Source: an uncultured Bacteroidota bacterium
GTDB lineage: Bacteria > Bacteroidota > Bacteroidia > Chitinophagales > LD1
NCBI GenBank assembly: GCA_937894725.1
Contig: CALAYL010000074.1
Span: 1-60,544 of the forward strand
Reading direction: 5' to 3'
Length of the DNA stretch: 60,544 bases
Position 1 is the first letter of the stretch; every line of letters starts with the position of its first letter. The notes beneath the pieces were generated by a model that did no database searches, was not told the DNA's origin, and saw only the letters and a program-made list of their open reading frames with translations. The translations under genes were made by a program, and so were the position numbers. This document shows positions 1-8,350 of the stretch, in pieces.

Positions 1-106
1 CTATTTTGCTGATCGTTTTTTGCGATACATTCAATGCGTTTGCTAGTGATTCTTGCTTAAGATTCCTTAGCTCTCTTATTTTTTTGATTTTAAGACCTAG
101 TTCCAT
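1..106 (-). CDS. XRE-family helix-turn-helix regulator, N-terminus only (runs off the window)
   Basis: Reading the minus strand from the ATG at 106 gives 35 codons that continue past the window edge. The peptide starts MELGLKIKKIRELRNLKQES and continues LANALNVSQKTISKI, the first helices of a Cro/C1-type HTH domain (KxIRELRnLkQexLAnaLNvSQktISkI). XRE proteins bind palindromic operators as dimers and often autoregulate. It diverges from the exported-protein operon starting at 217, and a 7-bp inverted repeat lies between them, so it may control itself and that operon. The domain call is clear; the effector and the rest of the protein cannot be seen. Confidence 0.8.
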   Translation of the reverse strand, partial: MELGLKIKKIRELRNLKQESLANALNVSQKTISKI

Positions 107-139
107 GGTGGATTATTGTGTTCTGTAAAAGTACCAAAT

Positions 140-158
140 TAGTTCTATAAAAGAACTA
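140..158. promoter_or_regulatory. Inverted repeat, candidate operator between divergent genes
   Basis: TAGTTCT at 140-146 and AGAACTA at 152-158 are perfect reverse complements separated by 5 bases. The element sits 34 bp upstream of the XRE start codon and 58 bp upstream of the exported-protein operon. Its position and dyad symmetry fit the binding site of a dimeric XRE regulator. Binding is inferred. Confidence 0.5.
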
Positions 159-216
159 GTGCTTTTCGTTAAAAAGAATCAGCGTTCCTAAATTTATGTC
201 ATAAAAAAGTAAAATT

Positions 217-945
217 ATGAAAAACACTAGCACGGCATTTATCTTTGCATTATTTTTAGGTATGCAAATCGCTTATGCACAAACTGGGCAGTTTAGAGTC
301 AATACGAATAGTTTTATACAAATTGGCTATTCAAGTTACAAAGCCTTAACTTTTGGGCAAAGTACAAGTTCACCCAATAATGGAAACTTTTCCATAGAGT
401 ATTGTGCGAATTGTACTGCATCTGGTCAAGGAGGGTTAAATTTTTGGAAGCCTTGGCCAACTGCGGGAATGGCGAACTTCCTACTATATATTCGGGACAA
501 CGGAAATATTGGTATTGGGAATAATGGAGATAACTCTGCAAAACTATGGGTGAGTGGAAACCTAAGAGTAAACAGCACCACATACTTTTCTGATGCAAGA
601 TTTAAACAAAATATTAAAGAACTAAATAGCTCTTTAAATAATTTATTGAAATTAAAACCATATCAATATTCTTTTATTCAGAATGAAAAAAAATTAGCAA
701 CCGATTCATTGAATGTGAATGTAAACAAGGTAGCGAATGTGGATTATAACTTTGATGATAAGCTACACTTTGGATTAATAGCTCAAGACGTAGAGAAAGT
801 TTTTCCGCATTTAGTGGTTAAAGATGAAAGAGGTTATTTATCTTTAAACTATACTGAGCTAATTCCTCTTATTATCAGTGCCATGCAAGAACAGCAACTG
901 AAAATACAACGATTAGAGGAGTTAGTGTCCACATTTAAAAAATAG
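217..945 (+). CDS. Exported protein with C-terminal S74 (intramolecular chaperone) domain
   Basis: 242 residues. An N-terminal signal peptide (hydrophobic stretch about 7-19, ending AYAQ) is followed by a short beta-rich part. From about residue 120 there is an S74 / endosialidase-type intramolecular chaperone domain: SDARFKQNIKEL at 125-136, FGLIAQDVEKVFP, LNYTELIPLIISAMQEQQ, then a short coiled coil (LKIQRLEELVSTF). In the family such domains trimerise beta-structured fibres and cut themselves off at a Ser/Lys dyad; Ser125 and Lys130 occupy those positions. Many Bacteroidota encode small chromosomal versions unrelated to phages. It heads a tight operon: the next gene starts 3 bp after its stop. 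What it displays or folds is unknown. Confidence 0.75.
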   Translation: MKNTSTAFIFALFLGMQIAYAQTGQFRVNTNSFIQIGYSSYKALTFGQSTSSPNNGNFSIEYCANCTASGQGGLNFWKPWPTAGMANFLLYIRDNGNIGIGNNGDNSAKLWVSGNLRVNSTTYFSDARFKQNIKELNSSLNNLLKLKPYQYSFIQNEKKLATDSLNVNVNKVANVDYNFDDKLHFGLIAQDVEKVFPHLVVKDERGYLSLNYTELIPLIISAMQEQQLKIQRLEELVSTFKK

Positions 946-948
946 ACT

Positions 949-1932
949 ATGAAAAAGGTTATTTTCATTTTATCACTCTCCTTATACATACAGAATGCAC
1001 AAGCACAATATACGGTAGATACTGCGCCATGGTGTCCGCCTGGTGCTACTTGGGTGTACGGTACGTTGTGCCAGTCTTGTTATGCTGGGTATATTGAGTT
1101 TAAATACGTAAAGGACACTACTTTTTTAAATTCAGTTGCAAAAGTTTTGACCGTTAGAAACATTGTCTTTTTCAAAGACCCTCTTTCACCTGATCCACTT
1201 CAGCGTTTGGTTGTTAATCTCCCCAATGAGTATGTGTATTCTTCAAGCGATAGCGTATATCTGTTTTCAGATACTGCATTTCAGTATGTTTATAGCTTCA
1301 ATCATCAAATCGGAGATAGTTTTAAGATTGTCAATGCCCGCTCTTACTGTCGGTTAGATTCTAGTTTTCCCAATATTGATACGGCCACAGTAACTTCAAT
1401 TGCAAACGATACAATTGGAGGATTAATAATCAAAAAATACAATATAAAGTCTAAATACATAAATACTGGAGGCCCCAATAACGGAGAAGGGGTTTTGTTT
1501 GAAAACATCGGATTCCCTACATCGCTATTTCCAGAAGTCAATTATCAACTATGCAATACACCCGTATCTAGCTATTCTGGAAATGGTTGGGTATCGGGCT
1601 TGATATGTTATAGTGACAATATTAGGGGTACACTTAGTTTCCAGGCAAATCCTACTGTAAGTTGTCATGGTATTAAAACTCACATTCCAGATATGAAGAA
1701 TCTTAGCACGATTTCACTATACCCCAACCCTACTAACAGCGATGTTTTTATAGAAATAGAAGATGATACTCCAAGTAGTGTCATTTTATATGACATGATT
1801 GGTAAAAAAATACTTGAAAAACCTTTAGATGAAAACAATACTTCTTTAAACAATATATCCACAGGAGTATATCTGATAGGTATTATTGGGAAAAGCAAAA
1901 AAATCTATCAACAAAAATTAATAATAGACTGA
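949..1932 (+). CDS. T9SS type A sorting-domain protein (paralogue 1)
   Basis: 327 residues. A signal peptide (about 1-19, ending AQAQ) leads into a mature part that begins with an aromatic/Cys motif, PWCPPGATWVY, followed by Cys pairs. The last ~75 residues form a type A T9SS C-terminal domain (SLYPNPTNSDVFIEI, LYDMIGKKI, ISTGVYLIGI), so the protein should cross the outer membrane through the type IX system and be released or anchored with cleavage of that domain. The middle has no recognised enzyme domain. It is homologous along its length to the next gene, which starts on the last base of this stop codon, so the pair arose by tandem duplication. Function unknown. Confidence 0.8.
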   Translation: MKKVIFILSLSLYIQNAQAQYTVDTAPWCPPGATWVYGTLCQSCYAGYIEFKYVKDTTFLNSVAKVLTVRNIVFFKDPLSPDPLQRLVVNLPNEYVYSSSDSVYLFSDTAFQYVYSFNHQIGDSFKIVNARSYCRLDSSFPNIDTATVTSIANDTIGGLIIKKYNIKSKYINTGGPNNGEGVLFENIGFPTSLFPEVNYQLCNTPVSSYSGNGWVSGLICYSDNIRGTLSFQANPTVSCHGIKTHIPDMKNLSTISLYPNPTNSDVFIEIEDDTPSSVILYDMIGKKILEKPLDENNTSLNNISTGVYLIGIIGKSKKIYQQKLIID

Positions 1933-2909
1933 TGATGAGGAGAATAATTTTATTGCTGACACTGAGTTATCTAGCTCAAATCAGCAAAGCACAGCCTGTA
2001 TTGGATACACTACCATGGTGCCCACCTGGCGCTACTTGGGTTTATCTTGTGTCTTGCCGTACATGCAATTTGTATTATGAACTTAGCTATGAGAAAGATA
2101 CTATCGTTTTAGGATATGACACTAAAAAGCTCAATACTCGTTTGATTGAATTAAATGGATTTAATCTAAGTTTTAGAAAAGTTACCAACCTAAATCCTGA
2201 GTTTTTGGTAAAAACAGGAGATAGCATTTCGATTATTGATAGTGGGCAAGTCAAGCTGTTATATAAGGTAAAGGCAACTATTGGTGAGAAATATGAAATC
2301 CATATTGTTCGGCAGGTTTGTCAAAGTGGTCAGAGTGTAAGTTTTACTGATTCGGTTATTGTTGGCGCTTCAAGCTGGCTAGACACCATTGAGAATAAAA
2401 TTTACAATAGCTATTCTCAAATTGGAATAGCTCATTCTAAAAAAAATCAGATTTTAGAAAATATCGGACCTAAAGATTTCTTTTTTAATGGATTAAGTTA
2501 TTCTTATTGTGCTTCACCCAAAGCTTCTTTTGCACCTGGGTTTGAGAATGAGATGAATTGGCTGGTATGCTATTCTGACTCCTTAAGAGGTAGTATATCT
2601 TTTGATAGAAATAAATCAACAGGGTTATTTGGATGTCATAGTATCAGAACTCAAATAGATAATATTGATAATTCAACAGTGTTTTTTAAGTTTTATCCAA
2701 ACCCCGTTTATGATGTTATAACTATTGATACCGAGTTAAGTATTCATGATGCAACTCTTAAAGTATTTGATATGGTGGGCAAACTCGTTTTAACAAAGAA
2801 AGTGACTAATTCAAACGTTGATGTTTCTTCTTTGAAATCAGGTGCTTATATAGGTCAAATTGAAACTAACACTTTGTCAAAGAGAATCCGTTTTATTAAA
2901 TCAAATTAA
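1932..2909 (+). CDS. T9SS type A sorting-domain protein (paralogue 2)
   Basis: 325 residues, paralogue of the upstream gene. It shares the signal peptide layout, the motif PWCPPGATWVY straight after the mature N-terminus, a Cys pair (SCRTC), and a region around WLVCYSDSLRGSISF that matches WVSGLICYSDNIRGTLSF in paralogue 1. The C-terminus is a type A T9SS domain (FKFYPNPVYDVITID, VFDMVGKLVL, LKSGAYIGQI). The start overlaps the previous stop by one base; a second ATG three bases on is an equally possible start. The next gene begins 5 bp downstream, so this is the third gene of one operon. Function unknown. Confidence 0.8.
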   Translation: MMRRIILLLTLSYLAQISKAQPVLDTLPWCPPGATWVYLVSCRTCNLYYELSYEKDTIVLGYDTKKLNTRLIELNGFNLSFRKVTNLNPEFLVKTGDSISIIDSGQVKLLYKVKATIGEKYEIHIVRQVCQSGQSVSFTDSVIVGASSWLDTIENKIYNSYSQIGIAHSKKNQILENIGPKDFFFNGLSYSYCASPKASFAPGFENEMNWLVCYSDSLRGSISFDRNKSTGLFGCHSIRTQIDNIDNSTVFFKFYPNPVYDVITIDTELSIHDATLKVFDMVGKLVLTKKVTNSNVDVSSLKSGAYIGQIETNTLSKRIRFIKSN

Positions 2910-2914
2910 ATAGT

Positions 2915-4129
2915 ATGTGGAAGGTTTTAGGTTTATTAATTTCATATGTTTTGTTGTTTATTAATACAAGTGGCCAATAGCCCGTTCAAGGAGCCATATG
3001 TCTTCCCACTTTTCAAAACAATTCGCAAAGCGGAAATTGGATTCCAGGAAATTCGAGGTCATCTACCGACCTTAAAATAGTAAGAGTCAATATCCATTTT
3101 AATCTAACAGGCACTGGTACTGGAAACTTTAGGGCAAATGATGATGGATTAGGCAATGCTAGTTACACAGGCTATGATTATGCTAGACGGCTCATTGAAA
3201 TGTGTAATTGGTTTAACTATAATAATGTACAAATGAATATCCCTCCAGGAAATAACACTGCTGTGCTAGACAAAAACATTAGATGGGTTTTAGATGCTGT
3301 AATTTTTAGGAACAATGATACTTATTATACTTATAGCCCGGGCAATGCTGCTGCTGACCATAGTTTACATGGAGTGGAAGAGCAGAATGTGATGAATATA
3401 TATATAAGAACAGGCTCCCAAAAACCAAGTGGAAATGCTTCAAATACCTCACCAATAAGTAACGTTAAATACACCGCTAACGCAGGGTTTTGGGAGGGAT
3501 ATAAAGCACTAAAAAATGCTGGAGGCTCTATCACTGACCCTTGGTGGCATCCCTATGTAGTTCATCTTAATCATGAGTTGTTTCATTGTCATACTTTAAA
3601 TCATACAATAAGATACAATTGGAATGATACCTGTTTTAGTAGTTGTCCTACTGGTTGCGGCACCCTACTTTGTCCCAACAGACCTGTAGATTCTCTATGT
3701 GATGATTTTTGCGGTGACACTCCTTCTGCCTGGGACATTGCACAGTTAAACAATTGCACCAAACATCCCAATTGCGGATGGGGCGAAGGTGGGGTTATGT
3801 GGTGTTCAAACAATGTCATGGACTATACTGGCGATAATGCGCTCACCCCTTGCCAGATAAATAGAATTCACTCTGCATTAGAAGGAGGTTTAAGACCATA
3901 CTTAGCTTGTGATGCTGTGTTAAACAACCTTACTATTTGCGACATTGGCTATCCCAAGCTTAGCTATTTTGGTAAAGATGTATCTATAGGATGCACTAGC
4001 ACTGCTGCGAATCTTACTACCAAAGAAAAGGTAGATGTTTACACTTCAAATTTTGTGGAGCTGACCAATTTTGAGGTAGCTACAGATGCTGCTTTTGAGG
4101 TTTATCATCTGCCAGTTTGCGGGTTTTAG
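2915..4129 (+). pseudogene. M43-like (pappalysin family) zinc metalloprotease gene interrupted by an in-frame TAG
   Basis: The ATG at 2915 opens a frame of 404 sense codons plus one internal TAG at 2978-2980 (codon 22), exactly after a hydrophobic signal peptide ending NTSGQ. The remaining codons to 4129 stay open. The zinc motif is HELFHCHTLNH (H220, E221, H224, H230), an HExxHxxxxxH motif with Thr where metzincins usually have Gly; the M43 features CDDFCGDTP and Met-turn VMDYTG...LTPCQINRIH follow. There is no T9SS tail; the end (FEVYHLPVCGF) resembles other Sec-exported Bacteroidota proteins. The next in-frame ATG is at 3200, which would lose the signal peptide. A point mutation (for example CAG to TAG), a sequencing error or readthrough would all explain it. 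Last gene of the exported operon. Confidence 0.75.
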
Positions 4130-4148
4130 TTTAGTCACCAGAGCTTGA

Positions 4149-4198
4149 ATATCATTAAGAAGCCAAAGTAGTTTTCTACTTTGGCTTTTTAATGATAT
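4149..4198. terminator. Bidirectional terminator with a 23-bp stem
   Basis: A 23-bp stem (4149-4171 pairing with 4176-4198, one G-T pair) closes on a TTTT loop. The core GAAGCCAAAGTAG/CTACTTTGGCTT is followed by a T-run on the plus strand and an A/T-rich arm on the other. It lies between the convergent metalloprotease gene and glmS and should end transcription from both sides. Confidence 0.85.
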
Positions 4199-4212
4199 AT
4201 CGGTTTCTAAAT

Positions 4213-6048
4213 TTACTCTACTGTTACCGACTTAGCTAAATTTCTTGGTTGATCAACATTACAGCCTCTAATGAGTGCAATGTGGTAAGAAAGTAGTTGT
4301 AGCGGTATAGTCGCTATCAAGGGCTCAAGAAAATCTCGACCTTCTGGAATCTCAATAACATGGTCTGCCATATTTTTAACCATCGTATCTCCTTCTGTCA
4401 CGATAGCGATCACTTTCCCTTGACGTGCTTTTACTTCTTGAATGTTGCTCATTACTTTTTCGTAGTTGGCCGTCTTGGTAGCGATTACTACTACAGGCAT
4501 CGCTTCATCAATTAGGGCTATTGGGCCATGTTTCATTTCGGCAGCAGGATAGCCTTCTGCATGTATGTACGAGATTTCTTTAAGCTTTAATGCACCTTCT
4601 AGTGCTACTGGGAATCCATACCCTCTACCTAGATAAAGAAAGTTTTTGGCATCAGCATAAATAGCCGCTATCTCTTTAATTTGCGCTTCGCAGGCAAGTG
4701 TTTTTTCTACTTTGGCGGGTATATGCTCTAGCTCTGCCATGAGTTGGCCGAGTTCGGATTTGCTAAGTCTTCCTTTGATATCCGCAAAACCTAGCGCCCA
4801 TAAGGTAAGTACCGAAACTTGTGCAGTAAACGCTTTGGTAGATGCTACGCCTATTTCAGGGCCAGCATGTGTGTAAGCTCCAGCATGCGAAGCGCGTGGT
4901 ATGGAAGAACCAACCACATTACACAACCCAAAAATGGTAGCTCCTTTTTCTTTGGCTAATTCTATAGCGGCTAAGGTATCGGCAGTTTCGCCTGATTGTG
5001 AAATGGCGATAACTAAATCATCTTCGTTTATCACAGGATTTCGATATCGAAACTCTGAGGCGTATTCCACTTCCACAGGTATTCTGGCTATATCTTCAAA
5101 CAAATATTCACCTACCAATCCTGCATGCCATGAAGTGCCACAACCTACAATGATAATGCGTTTGAGGTTTTTGATTTTATGTTCATATTCCTTTAGTGAG
5201 CGCATAGCGAGAATACCCGTTTGTGGGTCATATCTACCGCGTAAAGAATCGAAAATAGATTTTGGTTGCTCATATATTTCTTTGAGCATAAAGTAGTCGT
5301 AACCGCCCTTTTCTATAGCCTCTAGATTCATTTCAAGGCGCTGGATGGCGGGTGTTTTCTCGATATTGTCAATGGTCTTTATAGTAAGTTTACCATCTTC
5401 AATAAAAGCAATTTCGCCATCACTCAGATAGGTTACATCTTTTGTGTATTCAATGATGGGTGAAGCATCTGAAGCGATGAAATATTCGCCATCACCTATA
5501 CCCACTACCATCGGGCTCCCTTTACGCGCCCCTATTAGTTTGTTGGGTGAGTCTTTCGCAATCACTACGATAGCATATGCTCCTACCACTTCGTGCAAAG
5601 CAATACGAACGGCTTCGTTTAAATCTACATTATTGGTTTTTTTGATTTCTTCTATAAGGTGAATCAATACTTCAGTATCTGTATCGCTCTTAAATTGGTG
5701 ACCTCTATTGATTAGTTCTTCTTTTAATGTAGCATAATTTTCAATGATGCCATTGTGTATGATAGCGAGTTTGCCATCGCCAGATAGATGAGGATGCGAA
5801 TTGGCATCATTAGGCTCGCCATGTGTAGCCCAGCGGGTATGTCCCATGCCTATCGAGGCTTGTGTAGAACTAGCCCCTATCTTGTTTTCAAGATCCGCTA
5901 CTTTCCCTTTTGTTTTATAGATAGAGAGAGCTCCATTAAGCAAGGCTACCCCCGCACTATCATAGCCTCTATATTCGAGGCGTTTGAGTCCTTTTATTAA
6001 AATAGGATAAGCTTGTCTATGACCGATGTAAGCAACGATTCCACACAT
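4213..6048 (-). CDS. glmS: Glutamine-fructose-6-phosphate aminotransferase (isomerizing)
   Basis: 611 residues, full length for the family (E. coli GlmS has 609). It makes glucosamine-6-phosphate from fructose-6-phosphate and glutamine, the entry step to peptidoglycan and LPS amino sugars. The N-terminal class II glutamine amidotransferase domain starts MCGIVAYIG with catalytic Cys2, and has the YRGYDSAG and GMGHTRWATHG motifs. Two SIS sugar-isomerase domains follow (IIVGCGTSWHAG, AISQSGETADTLAA, LGRGYGFPVALEGALKLKEI). The C-terminus (RNLAKSVTVE) is the usual ending. It lies 2 bp downstream of the DUF4270 gene in a three-gene minus-strand run; no glmS ribozyme is expected or seen. Confidence 0.97.
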   Translation of the reverse strand: MCGIVAYIGHRQAYPILIKGLKRLEYRGYDSAGVALLNGALSIYKTKGKVADLENKIGASSTQASIGMGHTRWATHGEPNDANSHPHLSGDGKLAIIHNGIIENYATLKEELINRGHQFKSDTDTEVLIHLIEEIKKTNNVDLNEAVRIALHEVVGAYAIVVIAKDSPNKLIGARKGSPMVVGIGDGEYFIASDASPIIEYTKDVTYLSDGEIAFIEDGKLTIKTIDNIEKTPAIQRLEMNLEAIEKGGYDYFMLKEIYEQPKSIFDSLRGRYDPQTGILAMRSLKEYEHKIKNLKRIIIVGCGTSWHAGLVGEYLFEDIARIPVEVEYASEFRYRNPVINEDDLVIAISQSGETADTLAAIELAKEKGATIFGLCNVVGSSIPRASHAGAYTHAGPEIGVASTKAFTAQVSVLTLWALGFADIKGRLSKSELGQLMAELEHIPAKVEKTLACEAQIKEIAAIYADAKNFLYLGRGYGFPVALEGALKLKEISYIHAEGYPAAEMKHGPIALIDEAMPVVVIATKTANYEKVMSNIQEVKARQGKVIAIVTEGDTMVKNMADHVIEIPEGRDFLEPLIATIPLQLLSYHIALIRGCNVDQPRNLAKSVTVE

Positions 6049-6050
6049 AT

Positions 6051-7370
6051 TTAATCTGCTTTTGAATAAGTGAGTTTAAGTAAAATTTTGGATGATTTAT
6101 CATTTGGATAATTAGCTAAAACCAAACGCTCTGCTCTAGCAGCTCCGGTAGTCGTAAGGTAAAATCCATAATTTAAGGAAGGGTTTTTAACTAAAGCCTG
6201 CATACGCTGGCTTATATTGAAGCTGTATCGCGTATAATTTCGACCGTTTTCTGTATATGATTTGGATGTAGCTAACCCAGCTTTTTCGATGATGTTGTTG
6301 GCTAGCTCTTCGGTGCCACCAGTAGAGGTGATAGCTTTCATACTAAGAATAGAAGGCATTGGATAAATGGAGTCCGAACCAGTAGCATCATCATTCCATT
6401 TCGTTACTATGATTTCTGCTTTATTGATAACAATCTTTGGCGAAATGTTGGCTAAAAAAGGTATTGTTAATTTTATACGGCTACCTGCCCCAGACTGGGC
6501 ATATACTATGGAGTCTGAATTTAAAAGCGAACTAGCTGCTCGTTGCGCAATAGAAGTTGTAGCATGAGTAAATGAGTTGCATCTTGCAGAGCGGGAGCTT
6601 ATTCCTACATCAAATTGAAGCGAATCATTAGAGTCATTGTGATAGTAAATGGTAAATTTTGAACTCAATAAGTTGCAGTATGCCACGCCATTTCCATTCC
6701 CAGATGCGGTCACAAAAATGCCTTTAAAAAAAGTGAGAAAATTAGGGTCGTTATTTGAAAGGGTAGCTGAGTCTGCGCCTAAAATTCTTGTGCCCAAGCT
6801 ATTATTCAATCTAATGCGTATTTGTGGGGCGTAGTTTATACCCAATACATTTACACTATCATTTAGATTTGGCACTACGTTATTAACAACGCCTAATGCA
6901 GTTCCTTTAACAAAAAAAGATTCATTCGTATTATAGCTACTCAAGGTGTTCATGTCTTCAAGCATTTCGTATGCTATGATGTTGACTGGCTTATTATTTG
7001 AGCCATATTTACCATCTAAAACCAAGGATAGAACTACAGAGTCTATCGTAAGATTTGCTCCTTTATCTATGGCCGTTTTGACTAATCGATACTGAGCATA
7101 AAAGCCGCAAGTGGTTTTGCCAAAAATAGGGTCGTCCATTACACCTAATACACCATAGTTTGTGCCATTTGTAGCATAGGGCTCTTCAGCTATAGTTTTA
7201 CTATAAATAGTAAAGGTATCTAGCGAAGAGAGGTTAAGCAAATCATCTTGACCACTTACGAGACTACTATCTTTGATAAGTGGCTCTTTGCAGCTAGACA
7301 AAACGAGTACCGAAAAAAATAATACCGCAGTGTAAACTACTACGGTATTACGTGAAAATAAGTATGACAT
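6051..7370 (-). CDS. DUF4270 family lipoprotein
   Basis: 439 residues. The signal peptide carries a lipobox (LVLSSC, Cys27), so the mature protein should be a lipoprotein. The rest is beta-rich with the DUF4270 pattern: an N-terminal DTFTIYSKTIAEEP segment, then a GVLGVMDDPIFGKTTCGFYAQYRL motif of a kind found across Bacteroidota, and a C-terminal part ending in basic beta strands (SKILLKLTY). No enzyme motif is visible and the family function is not established. It sits between the glycogen-synthase-like gene (16 bp) and glmS (2 bp). Co-transcription suggests a link to envelope polysaccharide or cell wall metabolism, but that is only inferred from position. Confidence 0.85.
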   Translation of the reverse strand: MSYLFSRNTVVVYTAVLFFSVLVLSSCKEPLIKDSSLVSGQDDLLNLSSLDTFTIYSKTIAEEPYATNGTNYGVLGVMDDPIFGKTTCGFYAQYRLVKTAIDKGANLTIDSVVLSLVLDGKYGSNNKPVNIIAYEMLEDMNTLSSYNTNESFFVKGTALGVVNNVVPNLNDSVNVLGINYAPQIRIRLNNSLGTRILGADSATLSNNDPNFLTFFKGIFVTASGNGNGVAYCNLLSSKFTIYYHNDSNDSLQFDVGISSRSARCNSFTHATTSIAQRAASSLLNSDSIVYAQSGAGSRIKLTIPFLANISPKIVINKAEIIVTKWNDDATGSDSIYPMPSILSMKAITSTGGTEELANNIIEKAGLATSKSYTENGRNYTRYSFNISQRMQALVKNPSLNYGFYLTTTGAARAERLVLANYPNDKSSKILLKLTYSKAD

Positions 7371-7386
7371 CTACAGTCTGTGCAAT

Positions 7387-8202
7387 TTAGTTAGCAAGTA
7401 TATTTTGATAAAAGTCTCCCAACAAAGGTAATGTTTCCTCATCAGTAGGGCTGAGTGTAAAGGTAGGTTTTCCTTTTGTTTTCTTTACATGTTTTACCAC
7501 TTTTTCATCAAGGCTATCTTCTAAAACGAGCGCATCGGCAAATTCGCAGCCTCCTATATTGAGGCTATTATTGTCTGCATCTTTAAAAAAGTCAGTGTGT
7601 TTAGTCGTGATACTCTCGCTAATTTTGATTTGTGTGGCAAAGCCTGTTTTGAGTTTGTCGTTAAAAACATTTTTACCTACGGTATAAATAACCTTACTGT
7701 TAGTAAACATAGGGTCGTTTTTGTAGGTTGTTTTTAGGAAAAGCGGCACTAAACTCGTCATCCAGCCCATGCAATGAATGATGTCTGGTGCCCATCCAAA
7801 TTTACGTACTGTTTCTATCACCCCTTTACAAAAGAAAATCATACGGTCAGAATTGTCTTCGTAGAAGTTGTTTTCTTCGTCCGAAAATACTGTTTTGCGT
7901 TTAAAGAAATCTTCATTATCTAAAAAATATACTTGCAAACGAGCACCTGGCAATGAGGCCACTTTTATCACCAATGGATAGTCTTCGTCATTGATGATAA
8001 CATTAATACCCGACAACCGAACTACTTCATGCAGTCTGTGTCTGCGGTCATTGATATGGCCAAATTTAGGCATCAGCACACGTATCTCCATGCCTTGCTC
8101 TTGAATATACTTAGGAAGGGAGTTGGCAATTTTTGACGCTTCAGTCAAATTTACGTATGGATCCATCTCATGGGTCACAATCAAAATCTTCTTTTTTTCC
8201 AT
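7387..8202 (-). CDS. Glycogen/starch synthase-like protein, N-terminal GT5 domain only
   Basis: 271 residues that match the N-terminal Rossmann half of GT5 glycogen synthases: MEKKKILIVTHEMDPYV, GMEIRVLMPKFGHIN, LQVYFLDNEDFF, PDIIHCMGWMTSLVPLFLK and a SKVIYTVGKNVF segment. The usual N-terminal KxGGL glucan-synthase motif is altered (NLTEASKIANSLP), and the C-terminal GT-B half that binds ADP-glucose is missing. Short versions like this are common in Bacteroidota and are annotated as glycogen/starch synthase, although activity cannot be assumed. A clear promoter (8283-8316) lies 81 bp upstream; the gene heads the run with DUF4270 and glmS, and panC diverges from it. Confidence 0.8.
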   Translation of the reverse strand: MEKKKILIVTHEMDPYVNLTEASKIANSLPKYIQEQGMEIRVLMPKFGHINDRRHRLHEVVRLSGINVIINDEDYPLVIKVASLPGARLQVYFLDNEDFFKRKTVFSDEENNFYEDNSDRMIFFCKGVIETVRKFGWAPDIIHCMGWMTSLVPLFLKTTYKNDPMFTNSKVIYTVGKNVFNDKLKTGFATQIKISESITTKHTDFFKDADNNSLNIGGCEFADALVLEDSLDEKVVKHVKKTKGKPTFTLSPTDEETLPLLGDFYQNILAN

Positions 8203-8282
8203 TTCACTTTTATTTTGATGAACAAATAATATATTGCTTCCGAATTTAGATAGGATAAGACTACCCTATGTCAATCGGTGTG

Positions 8283-8316
8283 CAAAGATAATAATAAAAA
8301 AATGAACTATTACAAA
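8283..8316 (-). promoter_or_regulatory. Bacteroidota-type promoter for the glycogen synthase/DUF4270/glmS run
   Basis: On the minus strand TTTG (8316-8313) is followed after 22 bases by TATCTTTG (8290-8283), fitting the Bacteroidota -33 TTTG / -7 TAnnTTTG promoter. Transcription should start near 8279, giving a leader of about 77 nt. Confidence 0.65.
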
Positions 8317-8340
8317 CTCTTTTGCTAATAACACCACAAA

Positions 8341-8348
8341 TACCTTTA
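8341..8348 (+). promoter_or_regulatory. -7 promoter box of panC
   Basis: TACCTTTA fits TAnnTTTG with one change and ends only 2 bases before the panC ATG at 8351. A TTTG at 8321-8324 (16-base spacing) could serve as the -33 element. The predicted start of transcription falls on or beside the ATG, so the mRNA would be leaderless. Confidence 0.45.
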
Positions 8349-8350
8349 CG

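Noticed and set aside
2978..2980. TAG reassigned or suppressed genome-wide
   Set aside because: Other genes here end with TAG as a normal stop (for example at 943-945 and 45787-45789), so TAG is a stop codon in this genome; only local readthrough could apply.
4213..6048. glmS ribozyme upstream of glmS
   Set aside because: The gene starts 2 bp after the DUF4270 stop, leaving no room for the ribozyme, which is in any case a Gram-positive feature.
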